64,000 nucleotides of DNA from [Eubacterium] yurii subsp. margaretiae ATCC 43715 (GTDB taxonomy: Bacteria; Bacillota; Clostridia; Peptostreptococcales; Filifactoraceae), in NCBI GenBank assembly GCA_000146855.1, contig GL405246.1, positions 420,778 through 484,777 of the forward strand. Reading direction: 5' to 3'. The stretch's first letter is position 1. Every line of letters begins with the position of its first letter. Shown here piece after piece: positions 8,593-18,106 of the stretch. Under the pieces are notes generated by a model that made no database searches, was not told where the DNA came from, and saw only the letters and a program-made list of their open reading frames with translations. The translations under genes and the position numbers were made by a program.

Positions 8593-9579
8593 TTGTCGGA
8601 AAATGTAAAAAATAGAGATAAAAAACAAGAATTTACAAAAGAAATGTTTGAAAAAGTGGATAGGTCAAAACTTAATTCCGAGAGAATTTCACGTCCGACA
8701 ATTAAGTATTGGAGTGACGTTTTTAGAAGACTTAAGATGAACAAACTGGCTATGTTTGGAATCATAGTTATAGTGTTGCTTGCCATTGCAGCATCTATTG
8801 AGATATTCGGTGATATGCTGTTTAAGTTCAACATAACCGGTTACAGCTATTTTGAACAAGACTATTCGAGCATGAATGTAGCACCTAACGGCAAATTTAT
8901 CTTTGGGACTGATTCTCTTGGTAGAGATATATTTACCAGAATTTTATACGGTACAGGATACTCACTTTTAATAGGTATTACTACAGCCTTTATTTCATTT
9001 ACAATAGGTATATTATATGGAGGATTTGCAGGTATAACAGGTGGGACTGTAGATCTTGTGATGATGAGAATAGCAGAAATTATGTACTCTATACCTTATC
9101 TTCTTGTTGTAATCCTACTTTCTGTTGTAATGTCAACTCCGGGAGGTAGCAGTTTCTTTGTAATTATATTTGCTCTCAGCTTTACCAGTTGGTTGCCGTT
9201 ATCTATACTTGTGCGTGGTCAGGTATTGCAACTTAAACAAAGTGAGTATGCACTTGCATCTACTTCCATAGGTGCGTCAAAGTGGTATATCTTGAGAAAG
9301 CATATAATTCCAAATGCAATGGGACCAATACTTGTCGATGTTACACTTACAGTGCCAAGAGCCATATTTTCAGAGGCTACCCTTGGATTTTTGGGGCTTG
9401 GACTTGCAGCACCTAAGGCATCGCTTGGTACTTTGGTAAATGACGGACTTAAGGGTATGCCGGTAGGAAACTACTATCAAATAATAATTCCGGCTATATT
9501 CATATCATTAATAATGTTTTCTTTCAATGTGTTGGGCGACGGTCTGAGAGATTCTTTGGATCCGAGACTTAGAAAGTAA
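8593..9579 (+). CDS. oppC: Oligopeptide ABC transporter permease OppC
   Basis: 328 residues starting at TTG 8593, preceded by GGAGGTG within the last codons of oppB. An N-terminal cytoplasmic tail of about 45 residues leads into the OppC N-terminal domain (FRRLKMNKLAMFG) and the permease core with FGTDSLGRDIFTRILYG, and the EAA-type loop YALASTSIGASKWYILRKHIIPNA. LGLGLAAPKASLG is also typical. It pairs with OppB as the heterodimeric channel. Confidence 0.94.
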   Translation: MSENVKNRDKKQEFTKEMFEKVDRSKLNSERISRPTIKYWSDVFRRLKMNKLAMFGIIVIVLLAIAASIEIFGDMLFKFNITGYSYFEQDYSSMNVAPNGKFIFGTDSLGRDIFTRILYGTGYSLLIGITTAFISFTIGILYGGFAGITGGTVDLVMMRIAEIMYSIPYLLVVILLSVVMSTPGGSSFFVIIFALSFTSWLPLSILVRGQVLQLKQSEYALASTSIGASKWYILRKHIIPNAMGPILVDVTLTVPRAIFSEATLGFLGLGLAAPKASLGTLVNDGLKGMPVGNYYQIIIPAIFISLIMFSFNVLGDGLRDSLDPRLRK

Positions 9580-9589
9580 GGGGGATTAG

Positions 9590-10579
9590 ATGTCAAATTT
9601 ATTGGAAGTAAAAAATTTACAGGTATCTTTCCAGACTTTCTTTGGAGAAGTGGAGGCTGTCAGAGGAATAAGCTTTAATGTTGAAAAGGGAAAGACCCTT
9701 GCCATAGTTGGCGAATCAGGATGCGGTAAGTCGGTTACTGCCGGCTCTATAATGAAACTTTTACCACAACCTCCTGTTTTGTACAAGGGCGGAGAGATAA
9801 TCTTTGAAGGTGAAAATTTGCTGACAAAGACAGAAAAACAGATGAATGAGTATCGTGGAAATAAGATTGCCATGATATTCCAAGACCCTATGACCTCGCT
9901 AAATCCTACTATGAAAATAGGAAAACAGATAGTCGAAGGTCTGAGACGTCATACAGGTATGAGCAAGGACGAGGCACATAAAAAGGCTATAGAGATGCTT
10001 GAGCTTGTGGCCGTACCACACGCAGATAAAAGGGTAAACCAGTATCCGCATGAATTTTCAGGCGGTATGAGACAAAGGGTAATGATAGCCCTTGCCATGT
10101 CATGTAATCCTTCACTGCTTATAGCGGACGAGCCAACTACAGCGCTTGATGTTACTGTACAGGCACAGATACTTGATTTGATGAAAGACATCCAGGACAA
10201 GATGGGAATGTCAATAATACTCATCACCCATGACCTGGGTATAGTGGCAGATAAGGCAGATGATGTTGTTGTTATGTATGCTGGACAGATAGTGGAGCAG
10301 GGAAAGACAAATGACATATTCTACAATCCGAAACATCCTTATACTAAGAATCTGCTTGCATCAGTGCCAAGACCTGATATGAAAAAAGGTGAACCTCTAT
10401 ACTCAATCCAAGGTACACCGCCTGATTTATACAAACCACCTTTGGGATGCGGATTTTTTGACAGATGTAGTGAAGCAATGATTGTGTGCGAAAAAAATAT
10501 GCCTGATTTTTATGAACATGGCAACGGACATTTCAGCAGATGTTTTCTAAATCACAGCTTTGCAAATAAAGAGGTGTGA
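9590..10579 (+). CDS. oppD: Oligopeptide ABC transporter ATPase OppD
   Basis: 329 residues with Walker [10 protein letters not shown]-loop [12 protein letters not shown], signature FSGGMRQRV, Walker [13 protein letters not shown], switch ITHDLG, and the C-terminal oligo_HPY region with cysteines in [14 protein letters not shown] that are associated with a [4Fe-4S] cluster in this family. GGGGG ribosome site 10 bases after oppC. It ends one base before oppF starts. Confidence 0.95.
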   Translation: MSNLLEVKNLQVSFQTFFGEVEAVRGISFNVEKGKTLAIVGESGCGKSVTAGSIMKLLPQPPVLYKGGEIIFEGENLLTKTEKQMNEYRGNKIAMIFQDPMTSLNPTMKIGKQIVEGLRRHTGMSKDEAHKKAIEMLELVAVPHADKRVNQYPHEFSGGMRQRVMIALAMSCNPSLLIADEPTTALDVTVQAQILDLMKDIQDKMGMSIILITHDLGIVADKADDVVVMYAGQIVEQGKTNDIFYNPKHPYTKNLLASVPRPDMKKGEPLYSIQGTPPDLYKPPLGCGFFDRCSEAMIVCEKNMPDFYEHGNGHFSRCFLNHSFANKEV

Positions 10580-10580
10580 T

Positions 10581-11543
10581 ATGGAAAAATTGATAAGTAT
10601 AAAAAATCTGAAAAAATATTTCAAAGTACCGTCAGGCACGTTAAAAGCTGTAGATGATGTAAGCTTTGACATCTATGACGGAGAGACTTTCGGTCTTGTC
10701 GGCGAATCCGGTTGCGGTAAATCAACTTGTGGTAGAACCATGCTCAGACTATATGAGCCTACAGGTGGAGAAGTAATATTTAACGGAGAAAATATATGCA
10801 AGTTGTCATACTCTCAGATGACTACTACTCGTAAGAGTATGCAGATGATATTCCAAGACCCTTACGCATCACTGGATCCGAGGATGCCTGTTGAAGATAT
10901 AGTTGCAGAGCCTTTGGATGTGCATAATATCTGTAAGTCTTCCTCAGAAAGACATGAAAAAGTAGTTGAACTTTTGAAACTTGTCGGACTTGGAGAAGAA
11001 CATGCCTCAAGATTCCCACATGAATTTTCAGGTGGTCAAAGACAAAGAGTTGGAATAGCACGCTCTCTTGCGCTCAGTCCTAAATTTATAGTATGTGACG
11101 AGCCAATATCTGCACTTGACGTTTCAATACAGGCTCAGGTAGTCAATCTACTTAAGGACTTGCAGGCGAAGCTTGGACTTACCTATCTATTTATAGCTCA
11201 CGACCTCTCGATGGTAAGATATATTTCAGACAGGGTAGGCGTGATGTATCTTGGCAAGATGGTAGAGATTGCATCATCAGACGCATTATATGACAATCCT
11301 ATTCATCCTTATACAAGAGCATTGCTATCTGCCATACCTGTACCTGATCCTGATGTGCAAAAGCAAAGAAAGAGGATAATACTTGAGGGCGACGTACCAA
11401 GCCCGATAAATCCGAAAGCTTGTTGCAGACTCAAGGATAGATGTGCCTATGCCATAGATATATGTGGTAAGGAAGAGCCGGCTCTTGAAGAGATAAAGGA
11501 AAGACACTTCGTGGCTTGTCATAGAGCTAAGGAATTTATCTAA
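10581..11543 (+). CDS. oppF: Oligopeptide ABC transporter ATPase OppF
   Basis: 320 residues. The open frame extends to 10560, but GAGGTG at 10571-10576 points to the ATG at 10581 ([14 protein letters not shown]). Walker [10 protein letters not shown]-loop [12 protein letters not shown], signature FSGGQRQRV, Walker [13 protein letters not shown] and switch IAHDLSMV are present, plus the oligo_HPY tail with [15 protein letters not shown]. It forms the second half of the ATPase dimer with OppD and ends the opp operon. Confidence 0.95.
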   Translation: MEKLISIKNLKKYFKVPSGTLKAVDDVSFDIYDGETFGLVGESGCGKSTCGRTMLRLYEPTGGEVIFNGENICKLSYSQMTTTRKSMQMIFQDPYASLDPRMPVEDIVAEPLDVHNICKSSSERHEKVVELLKLVGLGEEHASRFPHEFSGGQRQRVGIARSLALSPKFIVCDEPISALDVSIQAQVVNLLKDLQAKLGLTYLFIAHDLSMVRYISDRVGVMYLGKMVEIASSDALYDNPIHPYTRALLSAIPVPDPDVQKQRKRIILEGDVPSPINPKACCRLKDRCAYAIDICGKEEPALEEIKERHFVACHRAKEFI

Positions 11544-11798
11544 GGTTATTGCGTTAGTTTATAGATTTATATGGAACTTTTTCTTTGTTTTATAAAGTCT
11601 TTTGTGTAAAGAGTAATTAATAGATGAATATTTACACAATTCAAATTAATGGTATTATGCTAATAAGCACTCAAAAGTTATATAAGTTCAGCATAATATA
11701 TAAAATATTAAAAACTGTATCAAATTATTATGCTTTAAATATGTCAATGGTAGTTAAATACTTTTGTATAAAAGAAAAATCATAAAATATATATTTTA

Positions 11799-11831
11799 AG
11801 GACATTTCCGATAAGGATTTGTCTTTTTTTT
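11799..11831 (+). terminator. Probable terminator of the opp operon
   Basis: GGACA-TT-TCC at 11800-11809 faces GGA-TT-TGTC before a run of nine T ending at 11831. The stem has a 2-base internal mismatch, so it is weaker than the others in the window. It lies about 255 bases after oppF. Confidence 0.55.
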
Positions 11832-11864
11832 TGAAAAAAATAAAAAAAATTAAAAAATTTTAAA

Positions 11865-11911
11865 AAACTGTACTTTTTATGGGGGAAAAATTTTTTTAAA
11901 TGTGATATGAT
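11865..11911 (+). promoter_or_regulatory. Promoter with shared 24-base upstream box (SLH gene)
   Basis: An extended -10 element, TGA-TATGAT (11903-11911), is preceded at fixed distance by a 24-base box (11865-11888) with core CTGTACTTTTTATGGGGG. The same 24 bases occur perfectly in reverse at 22787-22810, also 38 bases from an extended -10. An A/T-rich run lies directly upstream. It should drive the surface protein gene at 11950. Confidence 0.65.
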
Positions 11912-11949
11912 ATAAAAAAATAAGTTTTAATTATGAAAGGAGAATTGAG

Positions 11950-13647
11950 ATGAAAACAAAATTAATACAAAAACTATTTTTTATTCCATTATTTTCACTA
12001 ATTGCTATTATCTTATCCGCAAATGTATCACTTGCATACATGGATTATTCCGATTATCCGCCTAATTTTTGGCCACATTCATTTACTATAATACATGACT
12101 ATGAAGGAGAGTTGGAGTATGCAGATGATGAGGTAATGAGACCATTGGAGACCCCATATGACTTATCATCAAAAGTTATACCAAGGGATGGCTATGAAGT
12201 ATCAGGCTATGATCCTGCCAGTAAAATAACTGAAAACAATATCAAGGATACCTTGACAATAAGATATAAGAAGAAAGCAGCGCCTCCACCTCCTGCACCT
12301 CCTGCACCTCCTCAAAATAATGACAATAATAACAATCCACCACCACAAAACGGTGGGAAGAAAGATTCATATATCTACATTTACTACAGGAGCGTAGGAG
12401 GGCATGACGTGCTTGCCTCTCAGACAATACAAGGTTCTGATGGTGAAACACTCAATCTTAACGACTATGTAAAAGATGTAACTACAATGACACATGTAGG
12501 CTTCAATCCTTCTTCAGCTACTCTTACATTTGATAAGAAAAGAAGAGGCATGGGAGTAATACTATATGAAAAAAACCAAAAGCTAAACAAAGATAATAAT
12601 AATAACAATCAAGGAAACAATAACGGTTATAACAACAATCAAGGCAATAACAGCGGGTATAACAATAATAACCAAGGTTATAACAACAATAACAATAACC
12701 AAAACAACCAATATAATTATGATTACAACAACAATCAAAATAATAATGGCTATACAAATAGCGGAAAGAAAGATTCATATATATATATTTACTATAGGAG
12801 CGTTGCAGGGCATGATGTGCTTGCTTCACAGACTGTACAAGGCTCTGACGGTGAAACACTCAATCTTAATGACTATGTAAAAGATGTAACTACAATGACA
12901 CATGTGGGCTTCAATCCTTCTTCAGCTACTCTTACATTCAATAAGAAAAAAAGAGGCATGGGAGTAATCCTATATGAAAAGAATCAAAAACTCAACAAGC
13001 AAGGTGGTTTAAATACAGGAAATAAAATAGGTTCACAAATAGGCAATATAGGAAACACCGGTATAAATACACAAAATAACAATGTTATAATATCTTCTCC
13101 TAAACTAAAACATGGCAATGTAAGATATGTTAAGTCTACAAATGGATATGTATATCCTAATAAGATTTTAACACGAGCAGAGCTTGCAGGATATATAGGT
13201 GAGATTATAAATGAAAGTTATTGGGATAATGTGGAATTCACCATTGAAGACTTTAATGTAGTAGATGTAGTCGGAAATACAACAAATATAGAAGGCATAG
13301 TAGCTTCATATCTTACAGGTACGATGCCTGCAAAACAAGGTCTGCTTTTCAAACCTAATGATCCTGTAACAAAGGGCGACCTCGCTATAGCAGTCGCTAA
13401 TTTGGTAGATATCTCAAAAAATTCACATTCACAAGCCGAAGCCATAAAATTTGTGACATCAAGAAAGATAATGAGTGCTGAGAAAAATGGCAATTTTATG
13501 CCAAACAAGACTCTTACAAGAGGTCAGGTTATAGTTGTGCTCAACAAATTGGTAGGAAATAAGAATTCTGCTACAAAAAATGTACAGCTCAATGATGTAA
13601 ATGCAAAGGCGTGGTATTACAAAGATATTCAAGCGGCAGTACAATAA
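11950..13647 (+). CDS. SLH-domain surface protein with duplicated module and Asn-rich linker
   Basis: 565 residues. A signal peptide (about 1-29, cleavage near SLA-Y) leads to a MucBP-like domain (about 30-110), a Pro-rich stretch (PPPPAPPAPP), a 79-residue module (136-214), a 57-residue linker made mostly of Asn, Gln, Gly and Tyr (215-271), a near-identical second module (272-350), and a C-terminal region of about 180 residues with SLH-type repeats (YVYPNKILTRAELAGYI, LFKPNDPVTKGDLAIAV, NFMPNKTLTRGQVIVVL). SLH repeats anchor proteins to secondary cell wall polymer, so this is probably cell-surface bound. AAAGGAG precedes the ATG. Function of the 79-residue module is unknown. Confidence 0.85.
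   Translation: MKTKLIQKLFFIPLFSLIAIILSANVSLAYMDYSDYPPNFWPHSFTIIHDYEGELEYADDEVMRPLETPYDLSSKVIPRDGYEVSGYDPASKITENNIKDTLTIRYKKKAAPPPPAPPAPPQNNDNNNNPPPQNGGKKDSYIYIYYRSVGGHDVLASQTIQGSDGETLNLNDYVKDVTTMTHVGFNPSSATLTFDKKRRGMGVILYEKNQKLNKDNNNNNQGNNNGYNNNQGNNSGYNNNNQGYNNNNNNQNNQYNYDYNNNQNNNGYTNSGKKDSYIYIYYRSVAGHDVLASQTVQGSDGETLNLNDYVKDVTTMTHVGFNPSSATLTFNKKKRGMGVILYEKNQKLNKQGGLNTGNKIGSQIGNIGNTGINTQNNNVIISSPKLKHGNVRYVKSTNGYVYPNKILTRAELAGYIGEIINESYWDNVEFTIEDFNVVDVVGNTTNIEGIVASYLTGTMPAKQGLLFKPNDPVTKGDLAIAVANLVDISKNSHSQAEAIKFVTSRKIMSAEKNGNFMPNKTLTRGQVIVVLNKLVGNKNSATKNVQLNDVNAKAWYYKDIQAAVQ
12355..12999 (+). repeat. In-gene direct repeat of 237 bp flanking a low-complexity tract
   Basis: 12355-12591 and 12763-12999 encode the same 79-residue module starting GKKDSYIYIYYRSV and ending EKNQKLNK; only about five residues differ. 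Between them (12592-12762) is an AAC/AAT-rich coding tract. Silent differences show the duplication is not brand new. Confidence 0.85.
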
Positions 13648-13764
13648 ACAGATATTAAGAAAGTCATATTTATAAATTTCAAGTACAATTAGACAAAACT
13701 GATTTAGTTTGTTACGGTTAATCAACTACAAACTGTCCCATTGTTTGATTGACGTTTCAAAAAG

Positions 13765-13808
13765 ATACGCACTGTATTGTTAATCCCATCAATGCAGTGT
13801 GTATTTTT
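13765..13808 (+). terminator. Terminator after the SLH gene
   Basis: ATACGCACTGTATTG (13765-13779) pairs over 15 bases, two wobbles, with CAATGCAGTGTGTAT (13790-13804), followed by five T. Confidence 0.8.
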
Positions 13809-14048
13809 ATGGAAATTTTCAAATTAAAGATTAATTAATAATATTTGTAGTAAATTAAGAAGTAGATAAAAAAATATGACTTAAAATATTGTGAGTTTTT
13901 GTATTTTAACTAAGAATTTAATTCTTTTATTATAATAAATCTTCCAAAAATAAAGGTTATTTTATATTTTGGTAGTTTTTTGTTTGTCGAACAAGTCTAA
14001 GAAATAAAAATAATTATAAATAACAGCTACTACTGTAAGGGATAAGAT

Positions 14049-15236
14049 ATGAATACACAACTATTAGAAAAAATAAAATCTGAACTCAAATCTCGTGAAA
14101 ATGAGATGATAGAAATAAGAAGACATCTTCACGAAAATCCGGAGCTGTCTTATAAGGAGTTTCAAACTGTAAAATATATCGAAGATTTTTACAAAGGTAA
14201 GTACTGTAAGCTAAGAACCGGTGTAGGAGGAAACGGAATAACAGTAGATATAATTGGAGGTAAAAGCGGAAAGTCCATTGCACTTCGTGCAGACTTTGAC
14301 GCATTGCCAATTACTGAGCAGACAGGACTGCCATTTTCATCAAAAAATGAGGGAGTAATGCACGCATGTGGTCATGACGCTCATACAGCATATATGATGA
14401 TATTGGCGGATGTGCTGATAAAGTACAGGCAAGAGCTAATAGGTACTATTAGGATAATACACCAACATGGCGAAGAAGTATCTCCAGGAGGTGCAAAGTA
14501 CATGATAGATGACAACTGTCTTGAAAATATAGACCATGTACTGGGCATTCATGTCATATCTACAATGGAAACAGGCAAGATAGGAGTACATGCAGGGGCG
14601 TCTTATACAGGGATGTCTGTATTTGATGTAATAATTCAGGGCAGGGGAGGACATGGCTCATCTCCACATGAGGCAATAGATCCTATAGTTGCAGGGGCAA
14701 ACTTTGTAATGTCAGCTCAGACCATAGTAAGTCGAAGGCTAAATCCTTCGCACTTTGCCGTACTTTCAATAGGATATTTTGACGCAAAGGGTGCTACTAA
14801 TGTGATACAAGACAGTGTAAAACTTGGCGGTACAGTCAGATTTTTGGATGATGACGACGATGTTCTTATCAAAGAAGAGTTTATGAAGATATTGGATGGC
14901 ACTTGTAGGTCATACAACTGTAAATATGAAGTTAATTATGAAAGAGGATGTCCTACCTTATACAACGACGAAGAGTTTACAAGATTTGTAGCTGATACGC
15001 TTAATAAGTACAAGATAGAAAATACTGAGGCCTTTGACAATGGTATAATGACATTTTCGGAAGACTTTTCATACTATGCCCAAAAACTGCCTTGTTGTTA
15101 TATATCGGTAGGGGCAATGGTAAAAGACAGGCAAGTCTATCAGCACCATCACCCGAAATTTGATATATCGGAAGATGCAATGCTTATTTGTGCAAATGTA
15201 ATGGCTACAGTAACTCTTGAATATTTGGAGAGTTGA
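14049..15236 (+). CDS. M20 family metal-dependent amidohydrolase (hippurate/N-acyl amino acid hydrolase type)
   Basis: 395 residues, typical of the M20D group that removes acyl groups from amino acids or short amides in the cytoplasm. Metal and catalytic motifs are in place: ALRADFDALPITE, HACGHDAHTAYM, HGEEVSPGGAKYM with the metal-site glutamate, GRGGHGSSPHEAIDP in the dimerisation domain, and the late SEDFSYYAQKLP and HHPKFDI. TAAGGGATAAG precedes the ATG. It stands alone between non-coding stretches. Substrate cannot be read from the sequence; hippurate hydrolase, N-acetyl-amino-acid deacetylase or aminobenzoyl-glutamate hydrolase are all possible. Confidence 0.9.
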   Translation: MNTQLLEKIKSELKSRENEMIEIRRHLHENPELSYKEFQTVKYIEDFYKGKYCKLRTGVGGNGITVDIIGGKSGKSIALRADFDALPITEQTGLPFSSKNEGVMHACGHDAHTAYMMILADVLIKYRQELIGTIRIIHQHGEEVSPGGAKYMIDDNCLENIDHVLGIHVISTMETGKIGVHAGASYTGMSVFDVIIQGRGGHGSSPHEAIDPIVAGANFVMSAQTIVSRRLNPSHFAVLSIGYFDAKGATNVIQDSVKLGGTVRFLDDDDDVLIKEEFMKILDGTCRSYNCKYEVNYERGCPTLYNDEEFTRFVADTLNKYKIENTEAFDNGIMTFSEDFSYYAQKLPCCYISVGAMVKDRQVYQHHHPKFDISEDAMLICANVMATVTLEYLES

Positions 15237-15272
15237 TAAGAATTGTTGTATTATAAGTTTATTACTAAGATA

Positions 15273-15347
15273 AGATATTATCTGTTTAATCTATGGATAT
15301 TATTTGTTTATTGCTAAATTTCCATAGCATAGATGTTAGTTTTATTA
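15273..15347 (-). repeat. Shortened copy of the TACTA MITE-like repeat
   Basis: Both ends match the family (TTATCTGTTTAATCTATGGA at the left, a TAGTTTTATTA end at the right) but the middle is deleted, leaving 75 bp. No clear target duplication. Confidence 0.45.
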
Positions 15348-15509
15348 TAAACTTTGTAATTATTTATAATAATTTTTAATTTTGCTATTATACTAAAAAC
15401 CTATCAAAAAGCCATGTAATTCTATTACAGCAAGATTATTGATAATCTGCAAAACGAATAATTTGCTAAAATAACTATATATGGTGATTAGTATTAGTAT
15501 AAATAACAA

Positions 15510-15539
15510 AAAAACCCCCAAATAAAATGGGGGATTTTT
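15510..15539 (-). terminator. Terminator downstream of propeller gene 1
   Basis: CCCCC (15515-15519) and GGGGG (15529-15533) flank an 8-base loop; on the minus strand the stem is followed by TTTTTTT. The plus strand also has a T run, so it may work both ways and close the M20 gene too. It lies about 290 bases after the end of the minus-strand gene at 15825. Confidence 0.65.
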
Positions 15540-15824
15540 ACTTAAAAATATTAGAAAGATAGAAAATTCACTTTAAAATACCTGTAATTAACTTTATCAT
15601 AGTAGAAAGTTAAGAAAAAAATTTTCATTAATCAAATAAACTTTATATTAGCTATTTTCAGACTTTTATATTGTTGAAGATTATTATAGCAAAATATGAT
15701 AGAATATATAGATAATACTTTTTAGAAGATTTGCAATAATGTCATTAATATTACGTTATTTCAATTAAATGTTTAAGAACGTATCCGTAAATTAAACAGA
15801 TAATAGTGTTAATTACAACAGTTT

Positions 15825-16688
15825 TTATCTATTGTAATTAGGTGTAAACTCTACAGTTTTCTTAGTTTTTAGATTCACCCTATAATACTTAGTAGGATTT
15901 GAAGTCGAATACTCTATTTCATTAGGAGTAATCTTTTCAACATAGGCATTAATAACTCCTGTAAGGGCTTTTTTATTACTTCCATCTTCATTGCAGACAT
16001 ATATAGTTGCAACATCAGAATCACCGGTATATTGGCTGTTAGGATTATTTGTTAATTTGCAATCTACATAATATATCTTACCACCTGACAGAGTATAATC
16101 CAAAGCCGCCTTTGATATTTGTTTAGGATTTTTATAGTCATAACCTATAGAATATAGAGGTACAGGTTGACGATTCTCTCTGTCGTTTTCATAGACTATC
16201 CTATTTTTTCCAAGTTGTATTTCCCTTACATTTTTTGCGATAAAAGTATCTTTATTAGTATTGATATTTAATACTCGCAGATTAGCTTCTTCACCAGTGA
16301 TATAATATATATTATTTCCTGATATTTGTGTTATTCTAGCGTAGGATTTAAATGTTTTTATTACCTTAGACTTCTTATTTTTGAGGTTTATTTGAACAAT
16401 CATATTCATACTTGAATCATCAGATTTTGAATAATACGCTAAACTATCGTTAACAAAAAAGGTATACGGATGATTTAGAGCTTTATCCGGGAAAGACATT
16501 AGTAGTTTCTTACCTGCTTTGTCATAGACATTCAATGTCTTTGTAGTGTATTTATAGGTGTAGTTCTTAGATTTAGTTACATGATTTTCAAAATCATCGA
16601 CCTTTAAAAAGACTTGAGAATTATCTGCAAAGCTGAAATTAAAACTCAAAGTAAATAACAAAATAAAAATACCTAAAATTTTTTTCAT
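15825..16688 (-). CDS. Secreted propeller-like protein, paralogue 1 of 6 (DUF5050-like)
   Basis: 287 residues from the ATG at 16688; the open frame runs 18 codons further, but GGTTGGTG lies just before this ATG and a promoter overlaps the longer start. Signal peptide MKKILGIFILLFTLSFNFSFA, then a run of four-stranded-sheet-like segments (IFxxVDxxxN, YTxxxxxxLNVYDKAGKKLL, VQINLKNKKSKVIKTFK, YNINTNKDTFIAKN) and the family end VCNEDGSNKKALTG ... YYRVNLKTKK. The DGSxKKALT motif resembles DUF5050 (LRP1-like beta-propeller). It belongs to an array of six minus-strand paralogues. Probably exported and cell-wall or envelope associated; actual function unknown. Confidence 0.8.
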   Translation of the reverse strand: MKKILGIFILLFTLSFNFSFADNSQVFLKVDDFENHVTKSKNYTYKYTTKTLNVYDKAGKKLLMSFPDKALNHPYTFFVNDSLAYYSKSDDSSMNMIVQINLKNKKSKVIKTFKSYARITQISGNNIYYITGEEANLRVLNINTNKDTFIAKNVREIQLGKNRIVYENDRENRQPVPLYSIGYDYKNPKQISKAALDYTLSGGKIYYVDCKLTNNPNSQYTGDSDVATIYVCNEDGSNKKALTGVINAYVEKITPNEIEYSTSNPTKYYRVNLKTKKTVEFTPNYNR

Positions 16689-16713
16689 AGATATCACCAA
16701 CCTTTTTGTTTTT

Positions 16714-16742
16714 ATTATATAATGATTTTGACTAATAGGCAA
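16714..16742 (-). promoter_or_regulatory. Promoter of propeller paralogue 1
   Basis: Minus strand TTGCCT (16742-16737), 17 bases, TATAAT (16719-16714), followed 25 bases later by the ATG at 16688. It shows that at least this paralogue has its own promoter. Confidence 0.6.
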
Positions 16743-16896
16743 TTGGAAAATTAATTATCAATAATTTTTATTAAATTTTGGTATTATACGAATAGCAAAT
16801 AAAAAAAGGGAAGTATTTACTTACATAAAATTTTAATTTATATCAAAAACTAATTAAATAGTCCTAAAAATATATTAAAGATAAGCTGTCCAAAAC

Positions 16897-17016
16897 TACT
16901 AAAAATTATATTCCAATACATTTAAATATATGACATTATAAATGGTGATTAGTATTATTTTATAAATGCAAGATAATTAAAGAAATATTTTTCTATAGTT
17001 CAAATAAAGTTTATTA
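16897..17016 (+). repeat. Diverged possible copy of the TACTA repeat
   Basis: It begins TACTAAAAATTATATTCCAA and ends with a CTATAGTTCAAATAAAGTTT-type tail 120 bp later, the family length. The match is weak and no target duplication is visible. Confidence 0.3.
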
Positions 17017-17034
17017 TGAATATAGATTAGAAAT

Positions 17035-17060
17035 AAAAAGTCCCCCAGTAAAATGGAGGA
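17035..17060 (-). terminator. Terminator downstream of propeller gene 2
   Basis: On the minus strand TCCTCCA and TGGGGGA form a 7-bp stem (17041-17060, one wobble) followed by CTTTTTATTTC. It is a diverged copy of the terminator at 15510-15539, lying at a similar place after the preceding paralogue. Confidence 0.55.
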
Positions 17061-17233
17061 TTTAAGTGTTTAAAGCTAATAGAAGAATGGAAAGTTTAAT
17101 TTAAAATACTCGTAATTTAACTTTATTGAAGTATTAAGTCAAGAAAAAATCTTCCATTAAATAAATAGTAGTGTTAGCCATTTTTAAACTATTATATTGT
17201 AGTAAAAAATTAATAGAAACAATTTATATTGCA

Positions 17234-18106
17234 TCATCTGTCACTTGGCTTAAGCTCTATAGTTTTCTTAGTTTTTAGGTTCATCCTATAGTATTTTGAC
17301 TGATTTTCAGACATAAACTCTACATAATCTGCTGTAATCTTGGTAATATAACCGTTAATTACACCTGTAAGTGCTTTTTTATTGCTACCATCCTCACTGC
17401 ACACATATAGAATCTGCTTTGTAATATCTCCATTAGATGAGTATTCAGGTGTTGCCTGTGCATAATATACCTTTGTGCCTATTATTTCATAAGAAAAGGC
17501 TGTATTAGAAATCAGTTTTGGATTTTTATAGTCGTAAGTTATAGAGTGTAGAGTAGTAGCACTTACATCGTAGGTTTGTGCCATGTAAAATAAGCTATTT
17601 TTTCCAAGATTAACATTAGTTGCATTGATGGCAACGGATTTTTCTTTTCCTGTTTTGAGATTTAAGACCTTTAGCTGAGGAACATACATTTCATCCTTGT
17701 TTTTTTTGCTGTCTATTTCATAGTAAATATCACTGCCTTTTACTGCTGAAATACTTGCAAAATGCTTATACTGTTTCACTGCCTTAGTCTTTTTTGTTGC
17801 AAGGTCTATCTGCATAAATAAAGCATTTTTTCCGTCCTTGTACTTTGTATAATATACATATTTATCACTTACAAAAAATGCTGTAGGATAGTTGAAATCA
17901 CCTTTATATACAGTTATAAGCTGTTTTTTGCCTGTCTTGTCAAATACTTTGAACAAGTCTGTCTTATAGTTGAATGTATAGTTTCCAATTTGTACTATCT
18001 TGTTATAATTATGGTCTACTTTTGAGAAAATCTCAGAATTATCAGCAAAGCTAAAGCTTAGACTCAAAGTAAAAAATAAGACTAAAATACCTAAAATTTT
18101 TTTCAT
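17234..18106 (-). CDS. Secreted propeller-like protein, paralogue 2 of 6 (DUF5050-like)
   Basis: 290 residues. Signal peptide MKKILGILVLFFTLSLSFSFA is nearly the same as in paralogue 1. The chain keeps the family landmarks: YTFNYKTDLFKVFDKTGKKQ near residues 42-60, FFVSDKYVYYTK, MQIDLATKKTKAVKQ, LKVLNLKTGKEKSVA, SITYDYKNPKLISNTAFSYE, VCSEDGSNKKALTGVINGYI and YYRMNLKTKKTIEL. GGTAGGTG precedes the ATG. Closest to paralogue 3. No catalytic motif is apparent; a surface scaffold or binding role is a guess. Confidence 0.8.
   Translation of the reverse strand: MKKILGILVLFFTLSLSFSFADNSEIFSKVDHNYNKIVQIGNYTFNYKTDLFKVFDKTGKKQLITVYKGDFNYPTAFFVSDKYVYYTKYKDGKNALFMQIDLATKKTKAVKQYKHFASISAVKGSDIYYEIDSKKNKDEMYVPQLKVLNLKTGKEKSVAINATNVNLGKNSLFYMAQTYDVSATTLHSITYDYKNPKLISNTAFSYEIIGTKVYYAQATPEYSSNGDITKQILYVCSEDGSNKKALTGVINGYITKITADYVEFMSENQSKYYRMNLKTKKTIELKPSDR

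Noticed and set aside
9949..10317. 122-codon minus-strand frame opposite oppD
   Set aside because: Antisense to the signature and Walker B region of oppD; no start signal.
12585..12762. CRISPR-like or satellite repeat in the AAC/AAT-rich tract
   Set aside because: It is in-frame coding for an Asn-rich linker with irregular repeats and no spacers.
15689..15808. Further full copy of the TACTA repeat
   Set aside because: Only the right end (AATTAAACAGATAATAGT) matches; no left end at the expected distance.
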